This document shows positions 45,007-53,882 of a stretch of DNA of 64,000 nucleotides, piece by piece (the first letter of the stretch is position 1; every line of letters starts with the position of its first letter). The position numbers were made by a program, and so were the translations under genes. The notes beneath the pieces are model-generated. The model made no database searches. It was not told where the DNA came from and worked only from the letters and a program-made list of their open reading frames with translations. Origin of the DNA: Psychroflexus tropicus DSM 15496 (GTDB lineage Bacteria; Bacteroidota; Bacteroidia; Flavobacteriales; Flavobacteriaceae); contig NZ_KB905345.1 of NCBI RefSeq assembly GCF_000378765.1, positions 124,001 to 188,000 on the forward strand, given 5' to 3'.

Positions 45007-46566
45007 TCAAAAAATTTCTTTTGTTCGGGATAAATTTGCCACCCTTATTGCAGCAATTCCTGTTAGTAACCAAAATATATCTATTGACCCAACAATATAA
45101 TGTGCATTATACAAGGCAATAAAAAACCAATCGCCTGTAACTATACCATTAATAATAGGTATAGTTAAAGAAGCAATTCCACCTAAAATTAAATATCGAA
45201 TGTTTAATTGTCTTAAGTTGTTCCAGAATAAACCAATCAAAGTTAGAATAAGCCATCCCACAAAAAACACTGAGTTTTCATAAAATGCTCTATTCTCAAT
45301 TGAAAAAGGAATTGCTTTATTAGCAATAAAGAGCAATGCTGTAGCTGGAAATAAACCTAAACATATAGCCAGATAAAACTTGGTCACCTTATGATGGAAT
45401 CTTTTTTGTTTATCTGTGTAATTACTTTTATCTCTTGCTGTTTTCCAAATCATTACACCACTGATGATTGAAAAAGAGGTAATCATTGCTAAAATGAAAT
45501 AAATAATTTTTAACAAAACACCACCAAAAGTTGCAAAGTGTAATTTGGTCATTAGGTTGTAGACCGTTTGTGTATAGGTTTTGTCATTTGGCAAGATTTC
45601 TGCTATACGTTCACCTGAAACCAAGCTATAAACCAAATTTCCATCATTAACAATACCTTTTCCATCGTCGATATTAAAACTAACCGTGGCATCTTCATAA
45701 CCATAATGAATGGTCACAGCATTTAGAATTGTATGTTCTGGAAATTCATCTTGGATATCATTATAAATATCAGTAATAGATATCATATTTGCCAATTTAG
45801 CATCCTCATTGGGTTGCATGGTACGTTGTGGCTGAATATTCTCATAAATAGGATCTGTACTTCCCTGAAACATTAACACAACTGATGGTGCTAGAAGTAA
45901 AGTCAACAGTCCAAATAAACATCCTGTTACGGCATAAATAACTTGAAATGGCAAGCCAATAATACTCAACATTGTATGTGCATCTGTCCAAATATTCTTA
46001 ATTTTTTTCTTTAAGGAAAAGGAATAAAACTTCCGAATCATATTTTTCCAATGTACCAAAACACCAGTAACAATAGCGAATAGAAAGAAAAGCGACACTA
46101 AACCTGATATCCAAATACCAAACTGAGGAATTTGGTCAAAATAATGCAGATGATATAAGGTTTCTCCAACTGATGTTTTAGGATTTTCGTTGTCTGTAAT
46201 TTCCCAAGTCTCAGGATTTATAAGTGCACGTATACGTCTGTAGGCTTTATCATCTTTTGGGTTTAAGTCAGCATAAAATTGTATGTAAGGTTGGCTTTTA
46301 CTATTATAGACAATACTTGTTTGACCACTTTCTTTAAAATCTGGATAATGTGCTCTTACTTTATCTAGTATTGTTTCTGTAGAAACTTCTTCAACTTTTA
46401 CTGAGCGTGATTGATGGTTTTCCCAAATGAATAATTCATCTCTAAATAATGCAAAAGCACCAGCATAAAAGATTATAAACAGTGCAAAACTAATGACGAT
46501 ACCAGCAACTGTATGCGTATGGAATATAATGTTGTGCAACCTCGGATTTAAAGCTTTTAATTTCAT
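45007..46566 (-). CDS. PepSY-domain inner-membrane protein, XusC-like ferric-siderophore reductase candidate
   Basis: 519 residues from ATG 46566; a longer open frame exists, but this start overlaps the preceding gene by 4 nt (ATGA) and begins just before the conserved LHNIIFHTHTVAGIVISFALF helix. PepSY-associated transmembrane helices with HTHTVAG, YHLHYFDQIP, DAHTMLSIIGLP and LHFATFGG histidine motifs fit haem-binding reductases of this family. In Bacteroides XusC is the PepSY partner of a DUF4374/TonB-receptor siderophore system, the same set of families as here. Last gene of the locus, next to the IS fossil. Confidence 0.88.
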   Translation of the reverse strand: MKLKALNPRLHNIIFHTHTVAGIVISFALFIIFYAGAFALFRDELFIWENHQSRSVKVEEVSTETILDKVRAHYPDFKESGQTSIVYNSKSQPYIQFYADLNPKDDKAYRRIRALINPETWEITDNENPKTSVGETLYHLHYFDQIPQFGIWISGLVSLFFLFAIVTGVLVHWKNMIRKFYSFSLKKKIKNIWTDAHTMLSIIGLPFQVIYAVTGCLFGLLTLLLAPSVVLMFQGSTDPIYENIQPQRTMQPNEDAKLANMISITDIYNDIQDEFPEHTILNAVTIHYGYEDATVSFNIDDGKGIVNDGNLVYSLVSGERIAEILPNDKTYTQTVYNLMTKLHFATFGGVLLKIIYFILAMITSFSIISGVMIWKTARDKSNYTDKQKRFHHKVTKFYLAICLGLFPATALLFIANKAIPFSIENRAFYENSVFFVGWLILTLIGLFWNNLRQLNIRYLILGGIASLTIPIINGIVTGDWFFIALYNAHYIVGSIDIFWLLTGIAAIRVANLSRTKEIF

Positions 46567-46844
46567 AAACCTAAATAAATTATGATTCCACAAACTAAAA
46601 TTAGCGCCAAATAAATGCCCCAAATCTTCCAACCATTCTTGCTCACAAACGCAAAAATCATTAGCGCTACCCACATAAAGAAAGCGCTAAATGCGCTCGT
46701 TAATGCAATAGCACCTTTATAGTTGAGATGAATTCCTATTGCATTATGAAATAGCATTGTGAGCAAGTAACCACCTAATATTCCGGCTGAGATTTTTAAC
46801 ACACGTTGCCCTGGACTTGATAAGTACTTTTTATTAGCTGGCAT
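46563..46844 (-). CDS. Small DUF3649-like membrane protein, copy 2
   Basis: 93 residues starting MPANKKYLSSPGQRVLKISAGILGGYLLTM, with three predicted helices. The first eight residues are identical to those of 47475-47840, and the following segment is similarly arranged, indicating paralogues. DUF3649-type proteins occur beside siderophore receptors and PepSY proteins; the assignment rests on context and topology. Overlaps the PepSY gene by 4 nt and the upstream gene by 11 nt. Confidence 0.72.
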   Translation of the reverse strand: MPANKKYLSSPGQRVLKISAGILGGYLLTMLFHNAIGIHLNYKGAIALTSAFSAFFMWVALMIFAFVSKNGWKIWGIYLALILVCGIIIYLGL

Positions 46845-47157
46845 AACCTATCATATCTATTAATAAAAAAATTAGTCCAATACTTAGAAATGTAAAGATT
46901 AGTCTAGTATTATATGGTAAAGCTAAAATAACTAGGCTCAAGATTAACGTTATAGTAAACAACCAAACCAAACTGCCTGTTGCAATTCCATATTCTAAAA
47001 TAAACATTATTAGCGCTAATCCATACAGACTAACACTTATGATATTTTTAATGGTCTTATTCAAGTTAAGATGCGAAACAAAAGGCACATCCTTTGGGAA
47101 GTATTTTGAAGTACTGTATCCAAAAATCACAGCTAATAAGGAACATAAAATGACCAC
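46834..47157 (-). CDS. Small DUF3325-like membrane protein, copy 2
   Basis: 107 residues from a GTG start (47155-47157), about four helices, with a YGLALIMFILEYGIATGSLVWLFT core that parallels FLLPKVGIASGIIGVVVLWT in 47842-48192. So this gene and the next one downstream look like a second copy of that pair. DUF3325-like assignment is tentative. Confidence 0.65.
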   Translation of the reverse strand: MVILCSLLAVIFGYSTSKYFPKDVPFVSHLNLNKTIKNIISVSLYGLALIMFILEYGIATGSLVWLFTITLILSLVILALPYNTRLIFTFLSIGLIFLLIDMIGYAS

Positions 47158-47229
47158 TTAATGTTGTTTTATGAAAATAACAATTACTAATGTTTGAATA
47201 ATAATCAATACTATTGAAAATATCCGGTG

Positions 47230-47478
47230 CTAATATTTTATAATTATTGCCTTTAATAACAGGGTTCCTGTTAATATACTGACAAAGTTGAGCATTTTGG
47301 ATTTGTACGATTCTATATCTTTTATACCAAACTGAAAATAATCTTTAAAATAATCTTCTGATTTAAAATACTCATTAACAAAATAAATTAATCCCATTAA
47401 ACAAAATGTACCTGTTACAAATAGTATAGGAATTAAAAAATACTCATTGATTTTATGTAAGCGTTCCTTTGTGGTCAT
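47230..47478 (-). CDS. Small two-helix membrane protein
   Basis: 82 residues. Two helices (about 14-33 and 64-80) flank an acidic, Tyr/Phe-rich loop (EYFKSEDYFKDYFQFGIKD). Family not recognised. Its ATG overlaps the preceding gene's stop (ATGA), so it belongs to the operon. A 72-nt gap follows, the largest in this run of small genes. Confidence 0.62.
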   Translation of the reverse strand: MTTKERLHKINEYFLIPILFVTGTFCLMGLIYFVNEYFKSEDYFKDYFQFGIKDIESYKSKMLNFVSILTGTLLLKAIIIKY

Positions 47479-47840
47479 ATCACTACTTTTTTAGAAAATA
47501 GTTTTCGCTTTATAAATAAAACCAAAGCACGAATAAGCAAAACTATTAATGTACCGTAAAGACTTATGATAACAACCAAAGATGGAACAACAACACCAAA
47601 TGAAAGCCCGAGCACCATCATTAATAAAATAAAGGCAAGCATACCATAGGTCCAACGTAATAGCAATGGCTTGAGTTCAATAAATTTTGGTTTTTCTTTT
47701 CGTTTTTTCTCTGTACGTTTTAAATAAACAATAAAGCCTTTAAGTGCCATGGAAGCCACAAAACTGCCCAAAATAGCATCAATTACCTTACTGGCTTTTG
47801 CCCAGCCCGATTTTATCAGGTACTTTTTGTTAGCCGGCAT
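47475..47840 (-). CDS. Small DUF3649-like membrane protein, copy 1
   Basis: 121 residues: MPANKKYLIKSGWAKASKVIDAILGSFVAS, a basic cytoplasmic loop (KRTEKKRKEKPKF), then two helices. Shares its N-terminus with 46563-46844. Separated by one base from the upstream gene. Inferred inner-membrane accessory to siderophore uptake. Confidence 0.7.
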   Translation of the reverse strand: MPANKKYLIKSGWAKASKVIDAILGSFVASMALKGFIVYLKRTEKKRKEKPKFIELKPLLLRWTYGMLAFILLMMVLGLSFGVVVPSLVVIISLYGTLIVLLIRALVLFIKRKLFSKKVVI

Positions 47841-47841
47841 A

Positions 47842-48192
47842 TTAGGTGAAGTTTAAAACCAACTCAATAAGTAAAATGCCCGATGAAAGCGACAGCACAT
47901 GGCTTGCTTTCACCCAATTAAACGGCAACAATAACAAAATAGAACTCGCCAAAAGCGTCCATAGCACTACTACACCGATGATACCTGAGGCTATACCTAC
48001 TTTAGGTAAAAGGAAAATTACACTTAACAGAAAAAAAACAACAGAAAGCACCTGCGATGTTTTCTTTCGCTTGGATAAGTAAAGGATAATTCCACTTATT
48101 TGTAGTTCTACCTTCCTTGCAATCGAGTAAAGGCATAGCACAGAAAGAGCTGATGTGATAATAGATAGCGAATACATGGTCACGTTTATCAC
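47842..48192 (-). CDS. Small DUF3325-like membrane protein, copy 1
   Basis: 116 residues from a GTG at 48190-48192; an ATG five codons in is an alternative start. About four hydrophobic helices. Precedes the DUF3649-like gene by one base, an order repeated downstream. 51 nt after the XusB-like gene. Composition is AT-rich, unlike the XusB gene. Confidence 0.65.
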   Translation of the reverse strand: MINVTMYSLSIITSALSVLCLYSIARKVELQISGIILYLSKRKKTSQVLSVVFFLLSVIFLLPKVGIASGIIGVVVLWTLLASSILLLLPFNWVKASHVLSLSSGILLIELVLNFT

Positions 48193-48243
48193 AAGTAGGC
48201 AGTCCCAAGGAACCGCCTACTTGATAATTTTTCTTTTTAAATC

Positions 48244-49539
48244 TTAATTATTCTCTGCAAGGTTATAAACCCCTGTCAGATTTCCTCCGGTGACGGTAAA
48301 AGCTTTACTTGCCGAACCTGTATTAGCATTATAGCGGTAATAGGCTTGTTCGCCAGCAGTAGGTACAGCCAGATAAAACTCCCCATTGTGACGGAAACTA
48401 CCGCCTCTACTACCGCCTGTACCGCCTGCCGAAAATGCTCCCACATTAGGAATGCCGGTGATAGGAGTTACGGATTTAGCCGCCAGGTCAAGTACACACC
48501 ATTGGGCAGATTCTGCTGTAAAGAGAATTTCAAAGACTTGGTTAAGCTGGTCCGGAGATAAGTTTTGAACGCCTCCTGCGGCTGTGACAATATCTATTAC
48601 CTCCTGAGGTGTTTCAGCATTTACTTTAGCGATGGCTCTGTTCCCACCGATGCTGAAAAAATTGTCAAATATTGGTAAAGCAAAGTTGGCTGGGTTTAAA
48701 ACCTGAGCCGGGAAGAACTGATAAGAAGCATCAAAGGTATTGCTGCCTGCAGGGATTTTATTAAGGGAAGCAGGCAAGCCTGAACCATTCAGGTTTCCGG
48801 CATCTGCGATGTAAAGGTTACCAGCACCATCGATTACATTTTGTCCAAAGGAAGAAATACCAGAAATGGAGCTAAATCCATTGCCATCACGCTGGGTGCT
48901 ACCCACGTAGGTATTGCTTGATAAGTTGGCTTGATGGACTACAAATGAGGTAAATTCCGAGCCATCCTCACCTCTGATAAATCCGAAAACATCGTTACCC
49001 CTGAAAAAGAATTTTTGATAGCGCTGAGGGATATCACCCGGTACTGGTGCAGCGGTCATGTCGATCGTTCCCGTTATTTGCATCGTGGTAGGATTGAACA
49101 CCGTGATTTGGTCTGGATTTGCTCGGTCGTGGAAGACTCCTACATCAGCATCTCGAGCATCAATTCGGAAAGAACTGGCCGCAGCGGTGGGAATTACACC
49201 TGTTTCGATCAGTTCACCATTGCCATTGACCTCATACTTCGAGAAGCCAGCTGCACCGTCAGAACGTCTCATGAATAGCGCAGAATTAACCAAAGATGTC
49301 GGGAAAAACTGCTGAAAATCTGTTCCGTTTTCAGCCACGTTAATGGTGCCTCCATCCGCGGGAAGTTCCTCAATATATTTAGCAATAGCCGAACCGGTTG
49401 AGGTGCTGACAACGGCCACAAAGCCGGTGGACTTCCGATTATCGTTCGGGGTAGGATTTACAGGGTCATCATTTTCGCAAGCTGAAAAGGTGAAAAACAG
49501 CGTGGCTACAATAGCCATTGAAGTGATTTTACGAATCAT
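48244..49539 (-). CDS. DUF4374 surface lipoprotein, XusB-like
   Basis: 431 residues. Lipoprotein signal with lipobox FSAC (acyl-Cys20), a short linker (ENDDPVNPTPNDN), then a beta-propeller-like body with repeated strand motifs (GFVAVVSTS, DQITVFNPTTMQITG, NLYIADAGNLN, EFYLAVPTAGEQAYYRYN). These fit DUF4374. In Bacteroides thetaiotaomicron the DUF4374 lipoprotein XusB binds xenosiderophore for its TonB receptor. Located 11 nt after the receptor gene. Noticeably richer in GC than the small genes downstream. Confidence 0.86.
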   Translation of the reverse strand: MIRKITSMAIVATLFFTFSACENDDPVNPTPNDNRKSTGFVAVVSTSTGSAIAKYIEELPADGGTINVAENGTDFQQFFPTSLVNSALFMRRSDGAAGFSKYEVNGNGELIETGVIPTAAASSFRIDARDADVGVFHDRANPDQITVFNPTTMQITGTIDMTAAPVPGDIPQRYQKFFFRGNDVFGFIRGEDGSEFTSFVVHQANLSSNTYVGSTQRDGNGFSSISGISSFGQNVIDGAGNLYIADAGNLNGSGLPASLNKIPAGSNTFDASYQFFPAQVLNPANFALPIFDNFFSIGGNRAIAKVNAETPQEVIDIVTAAGGVQNLSPDQLNQVFEILFTAESAQWCVLDLAAKSVTPITGIPNVGAFSAGGTGGSRGGSFRHNGEFYLAVPTAGEQAYYRYNANTGSASKAFTVTGGNLTGVYNLAENN

Positions 49540-49550
49540 TGTGTTGAAAT

Positions 49551-51932
49551 TTAAAGTGAATAATTGATTTTTAGATTATAGTTAATACCAGGTCTCGGAA
49601 CTCGGAAGTTGTCGAAGACCTCGGTATTGAATACATTTTGAAGATTGAAAGAAAAAGACCATTTTTCATCACTTAGGCGATACACCGCCCCCGTATTATG
49701 AACATTTTGTGACGGAATGATGAAGGTAGGATTGGCAGTATTGAAGTCATTTACTTCGTTGATACTGAAACGGTCGGTAAAGAAGTAATTCCAAAATAAT
49801 TCCAAAGTATTGCCTTTGACAAAGACATCCTCAAAAGCATATCTCGCACCCACATTCAAAAACAAACGGGGGATATTGGGCACTTGATTGCCCGTCTCTT
49901 CGATGATATTGCTTTGGTAAGTAAAATTCCCGCTCAGGCTCAAAGTTTTCAGGGGGCTAAACCTCGTGGCAAACTCTACGCCTCGCCCTCTTACAAAGGC
50001 TTCATTGATAAAAATAATATTCTCGAAACCAAAAGGCTCCGGGCGAATCAGGTCTTCCTGGTTGCGGATAAAGGCGTCAATACCAATAAAAAGAGAGCGG
50101 TTATTGCTCATCTTCGGCTCAAATTGCAGTCCTATGTTCAGGTTTTTACTTTTTTCAGGGCGCAATTCGAAATTTGGGCGAATTGCTGCAAAGTCCCCGA
50201 AGATTTCTCGTTCGGTCGGTATCCTGACCGCCCGTTCAAAGCTCGTTCTTACAAAAAAGGAGGGAAAGATCTGATATTTCAATGCCATGCCGTAACCGTT
50301 TTCACTGGCACGTACCGAACGCACCGGGATTTGCGTGGAATTCACCGCCAAAATGTCAATGGCTTCGGAGTTGTAAAAGTAATTTTTGTAAAATAGAACC
50401 GGTACGAGTCGGTTGTCCAAAAAGCTGCCCTTTAATTCCGCTCCTGCTATATTCCTGGTCAATGATGAAGGAATGGTATTGGGGTCAATCGGTTCACCGT
50501 TTATTGAGAGTCGTGGCCCGATGGGATCCTCACCTTTGATTTGGGCGTAGCCAAAATACTCGGATACCGTAAAATCAATACTGGGCAAGATTTTGTAAGT
50601 AGCCATCAGGCGGTGTGCAGTGCCAATGTCGTTTCCTACACGGCTGGTGGGTCGAGCGAAGAGTTCCGAACCCACGTTGTTGACAATTTGCAAGCGGTTG
50701 CCGCGCCAGTCGTAGAAAATTCTGGTGCTGTCATTCACTTCGTTTCGAGTGGTAGAAAACACCCCGAAATAGCGAAGACTTAGTTTGTCATTGAAAAGCT
50801 GTTTTCTATAATCAAGGCGCTGAGCAAAAGTGCGTGCTCCAGTAGTGGCTTCTCCTACAGAAGTATTTGAAATGAAGGCACCATTTTGTATTTGATCATC
50901 TCGCTGGGAATAGAGCGCAGTGATTTCCAGTTGGTCAGCCCATTTCAGTTGCTTTAGTCTCAGGGTAGCTTCTGCATACCCTGAAATGTGCCGGTCATGA
51001 AAGCGTCTGGCTTCGATGATCTCCTCCGGACCTGGTACTATGCTGCCATTGGGAAGGGTTTGCTCGGTGATGTTGCGGATGTTCCGCATCTTGTAGTCAT
51101 TGTCAGAGTAGTTGAAGTAAGCGAGGGTAGCCAATGAAATTTTTTCTCCTAATCTTTTATTGCCACTGAAAGTAAAGCGGTGGGTGTTGAAGGAACCAAT
51201 TGTGTAGGAAGTGGAAAGATAATCCATGTCTTTTTTGAGCGGGACTAAATCAATGCCCCCGCCTAACGCATCCGTACCGACTGCTACTGGCATCACACCT
51301 TTATAGACATCAATGCGTTCCAGTGCATCTATGGGGATGGTATTGAGCGAAATGCCCCCACCAAATACTTCGATAGGAATGCCATCAAAGTAGAGTCGCA
51401 CCGCCTGCCCGGTGAGTCCGTTGAGGTTGATATTAAAATTGCTGCCCAGCCCCCCATTCTGACGAACTACCACTCCGGTAGTCGTTTTGAGCAATTCTTC
51501 TGCACCCATTGCCTGAGCCAGCAGGGGTCGGGTAGCTAACGAACTGATGGTGATAGGCTGTTCGGAAAGTTCTTTTGCTGTGCTTTTACTGGTTATGATG
51601 ACCTCATCTAAGCCTTGAGCATCTTCCTCCAAGACTATTTCTAAGTTTAAACCTTGTGTAGGTGATAAAGCAATAGCACGTTTTTGTGGCTTGTATCCAA
51701 TGCCAGAGATAACCAAAATATAATTGCCAGGCAGCAAGTTTTTAATCTCAAAGAACCCTATCTCATCCGTAGCAGCTCCTGTCTGAGTTCCTTCTAAAAG
51801 TACCGTAATACCAAGTATACCGTTATTTTTCGCGTCTTTTACAAAACCTGATACCGAGGCGTAATTTTGTGCTTGCACATTGGCCATTTGTAAAAAAAAT
51901 ACCAGTAAGGCTAATACAGATATTTTTGACAT
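49551..51932 (-). CDS. TonB-dependent outer-membrane receptor, XusA-like
   Basis: 793 residues. Signal peptide 1-21; carboxypeptidase-like N-terminal extension (about 25-110, SVSGFVKDAKNNGILGITVLLEG); plug domain (about 118-230, with GVVVRQNGGLGSNFNINLNG and RIDVYKG); then a 22-strand barrel ending NYNLKINYSL. First gene of the Xus-like locus, likely an importer of ferric siderophore. Promoter and Fur-box-like dyad lie just upstream. The sequence is GC-rich compared with flanking genes, suggesting a different origin. Confidence 0.92.
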   Translation of the reverse strand: MSKISVLALLVFFLQMANVQAQNYASVSGFVKDAKNNGILGITVLLEGTQTGAATDEIGFFEIKNLLPGNYILVISGIGYKPQKRAIALSPTQGLNLEIVLEEDAQGLDEVIITSKSTAKELSEQPITISSLATRPLLAQAMGAEELLKTTTGVVVRQNGGLGSNFNINLNGLTGQAVRLYFDGIPIEVFGGGISLNTIPIDALERIDVYKGVMPVAVGTDALGGGIDLVPLKKDMDYLSTSYTIGSFNTHRFTFSGNKRLGEKISLATLAYFNYSDNDYKMRNIRNITEQTLPNGSIVPGPEEIIEARRFHDRHISGYAEATLRLKQLKWADQLEITALYSQRDDQIQNGAFISNTSVGEATTGARTFAQRLDYRKQLFNDKLSLRYFGVFSTTRNEVNDSTRIFYDWRGNRLQIVNNVGSELFARPTSRVGNDIGTAHRLMATYKILPSIDFTVSEYFGYAQIKGEDPIGPRLSINGEPIDPNTIPSSLTRNIAGAELKGSFLDNRLVPVLFYKNYFYNSEAIDILAVNSTQIPVRSVRASENGYGMALKYQIFPSFFVRTSFERAVRIPTEREIFGDFAAIRPNFELRPEKSKNLNIGLQFEPKMSNNRSLFIGIDAFIRNQEDLIRPEPFGFENIIFINEAFVRGRGVEFATRFSPLKTLSLSGNFTYQSNIIEETGNQVPNIPRLFLNVGARYAFEDVFVKGNTLELFWNYFFTDRFSINEVNDFNTANPTFIIPSQNVHNTGAVYRLSDEKWSFSFNLQNVFNTEVFDNFRVPRPGINYNLKINYSL

Positions 51933-51952
51933 TAGGTTATTTTATTTTTGCG

Positions 51953-51990
51953 CAAAGATATGGATGTGTTTTTATTTAGACTAATTCTAA
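51953..51990 (-). promoter_or_regulatory. Promoter of the Xus-like operon with a Fur-box-like dyad
   Basis: Minus-strand -7 element TATCTTTG (51953-51960) lies 21 nt before the ATG. A dyad TTAGA-CTAAT-TCTAA (51976-51990) covers the expected -33 position. An AT-rich dyad over the promoter of an iron locus suggests Fur-type repression; the exact regulator is inferred. Confidence 0.6.
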
Positions 51991-52011
51991 GTCATATATT
52001 TTCAAAAAACT

Positions 52012-52032
52012 CCCTCAATGTTTTCTTGAGGG
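52012..52032. terminator. Hairpin between cassette gene and xusA promoter
   Basis: CCCTCAA/TTGAGGG with a 7-nt loop. It lies about 155 nt beyond the cassette gene and could end its transcription; T-run is weak. Confidence 0.5.
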
Positions 52033-52050
52033 TTTATTGTTCTCAATGAG

Positions 52051-52183
52051 GCACAACGGTTTGCATATGGCTTGTGGCGGTTTTGAAGCACTTTCCTGTC
52101 CATCGAAACCAAAGCTGGCTACGAAGCGAAAGCCTTGCTGGCAGCCGTTCACCCGCCATAAGCTATATGCGTTGTTGTAGCGC
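52051..52183 (-). other. attC-like integron recombination site
   Basis: 133 bp with long imperfectly complementary ends: GCACAAC...TTGCATATGGCTTGTGGCGG on the left and CCGCCATAAGCTATATGC...GTTGTAGC on the right, and a shorter stem within. Ending boxes GCACAAC/GTTGTAGC and the long two-armed hairpin are attC-like, and similar sites in Bacteroidota separate gene cassettes. The core box GTTRRRY is not exact, and no integrase gene is in the window. Confidence 0.6.
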
Positions 52184-52187
52184 GTTT

Positions 52188-52619
52188 TTATTTCATTTCT
52201 AATTCTTTAATTGCGGTCAGGTCCACCTTGAAGGTGCGATTTACTTTGTCGAGGGTTTCAGTTTTCAGTCGTTCGATAAAATCCAAAATTTCGTGTCGAG
52301 ATAACGGTCGTGCTTTACCATTTTCTTGCCAGCTCGAATGGAAATGGAAACCATCATGTTCTTTTTCCAGATCAAATAGGTTTTCATCACTGTCCATACA
52401 GTCATAATGAAAAGAAGTCGTCATACCGTCATTTCTCCATTTAATTAACTGGTCTAAGAACTCAACCAAATTCCAACCTACGACACTTAATATCTTTTGT
52501 CGATCGATTTCCAGTACAAAGTCACATTCCATGTTTGTCAGGACGTCAAGGTATTCCTTCTCAAGGTTTTGATTCTCTTGATAAGATCGTCTAATGTTAT
52601 TTACCTGGAAAGTCGTCAT
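52188..52619 (-). CDS. Orphan hypothetical protein in an integron-like cassette
   Basis: 143 residues from ATG 52619 (a TTG two codons earlier is also open). Acidic, with helical N-terminus (RRSYQENQNLEKEYLDVL), a central FVLEIDRQKILSVVGWNLVEFLDQLIKW and a DSDENLFDLEKEHDGFHFHSSW stretch. Family not recognised. It ends 4 nt before the attC-like site, and its leader begins with GTTGTAGCGC, which also occurs (inverted) at the cassette's other end, so gene plus site look like one mobile cassette. Confidence 0.7.
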   Translation of the reverse strand: MTTFQVNNIRRSYQENQNLEKEYLDVLTNMECDFVLEIDRQKILSVVGWNLVEFLDQLIKWRNDGMTTSFHYDCMDSDENLFDLEKEHDGFHFHSSWQENGKARPLSRHEILDFIERLKTETLDKVNRTFKVDLTAIKELEMK

Positions 52620-52661
52620 TTTCAAATGCGCTACAACAAGTTATATCCATATAAAATTACA

Positions 52662-52691
52662 CGTTTATCTGAAACAGATACGGGATAAACG
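52662..52691. repeat. Inverted repeat upstream of the cassette
   Basis: CGTTTATC (52662-52669) and GATAAACG (52684-52691) with a 14-nt spacer. May be the remnant of a neighbouring attC or an unrelated hairpin. The remaining sequence to 52871 holds no gene I can support. Confidence 0.4.
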
Positions 52692-52871
52692 CATGTTTTT
52701 ATTATTTTATCCTTAATGCTATAATCTATCACAAAGTAAAGGTCATTGAGAAAATGCCTAATATAAATGAATCCTCAAGTCAGCTGAAATGTGTTTCAAT
52801 GACTATTGTATTAAACAAAAGGGACAATTTATATCTTGTCTTGTTTTACTTTTAAAAAAAGTAATGAGATA

Positions 52872-53801
52872 TTAGGCTTCTAATTCTCGTTCTTCAATCC
52901 TGACCGCCTGGGATTTGGGTTTGATACCACCTCCGATGTTCTTGGCGATATAATACGTGACCTGGGCCCCGAAAAGAAATATAACCACCGAATAGTAAAT
53001 CCAAACCAGTAAAATCACTAAAGACCCTGCGGCGCCGTAAGTAGAACTTAAATCATTAGTCCCCATATAAATGCCGATCAGGAATTTACCTAAAATGAAG
53101 AGCAAGGCAGTAATAATGGCTCCGGCCCAGGTGTCTTTCCACTTCACACGGGCATCGGGTAAGATTTTATACATGAGAGCGAAAATAACGATCATGATGA
53201 GTTGTGAGATAGTGATTTCCACAATGGAAATTAACTTGAGGTTGATTTCCGGAAAAATTCCATCTAATTTTCCAAACGAAAAGGAAACGATAGCATCTAA
53301 TACTAAAGAAATGATCAAAATAAAACCGATCACAAGCACTATAGAAAAGCTCAACAACCTATCTATCGCTAACTTTAACCATCCCCGATTGGGCTTTGGC
53401 TTAATGTGCCAGATGTGATTAATGCCTTTTTGCAAGCTTACAAACACCGTGGTCGCACTAAAAATCAATACGCCAATAGCAATGGTCGCCGATAGAGTGT
53501 TATCTGAATTGATGGCAAAGTTCTCTAAAATGCTTTCAAGCGTCTTGCGCGTTTCTTCACCTGAAAGGTTGGTAATTTGGGTAAACAACTCCTCCCGTAT
53601 TTCTGACTTATTGTAAAGGCTTGCTCCCAGGTTTAAGATGATAATCAAAAAAGCAGGAAGACTAAAAATGGTGTAAAATGCAGTACCCGCCGCAAAATTC
53701 ATCGACTCATTGGAGGTAAAGTCTTTGATGGTATCTACAAGAACCTTTACGTACTTCTTCCTTAAAATAGAATTGATCTTTTCTTTTATCATCACTTTCA
53801 T
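52872..53801 (-). CDS. YihY/BrkB-family inner-membrane protein
   Basis: 309 residues with about six membrane helices. MNFAAGTAFYTIFSLPAFLI near the N-terminus, WHIKPKPNRGW and YGAAGSLVILLVWIYYSVVIFLFGAQVTY are the conserved YihY/BrkB motifs. The older RNase BN annotation for this family is considered wrong. Function unsettled, possibly a transporter. The C-terminal tail is charged (KPKSQAVRIEERELEA). Single gene. Confidence 0.92.
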   Translation of the reverse strand: MKVMIKEKINSILRKKYVKVLVDTIKDFTSNESMNFAAGTAFYTIFSLPAFLIIILNLGASLYNKSEIREELFTQITNLSGEETRKTLESILENFAINSDNTLSATIAIGVLIFSATTVFVSLQKGINHIWHIKPKPNRGWLKLAIDRLLSFSIVLVIGFILIISLVLDAIVSFSFGKLDGIFPEINLKLISIVEITISQLIMIVIFALMYKILPDARVKWKDTWAGAIITALLFILGKFLIGIYMGTNDLSSTYGAAGSLVILLVWIYYSVVIFLFGAQVTYYIAKNIGGGIKPKSQAVRIEERELEA

Positions 53802-53882
53802 GTATGAACAAAAGTAAAGGTCAATGGGTCTAATGAACTAAGCTTTAGTAAAATTTAATACTAAATTGAAGTGAACACTCAG

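Noticed and set aside
49884-50396. 170-codon plus-strand ORF
   Set aside because: Antisense to the TonB receptor gene in a GC-richer stretch where spurious frames are expected; composition is not protein-like.
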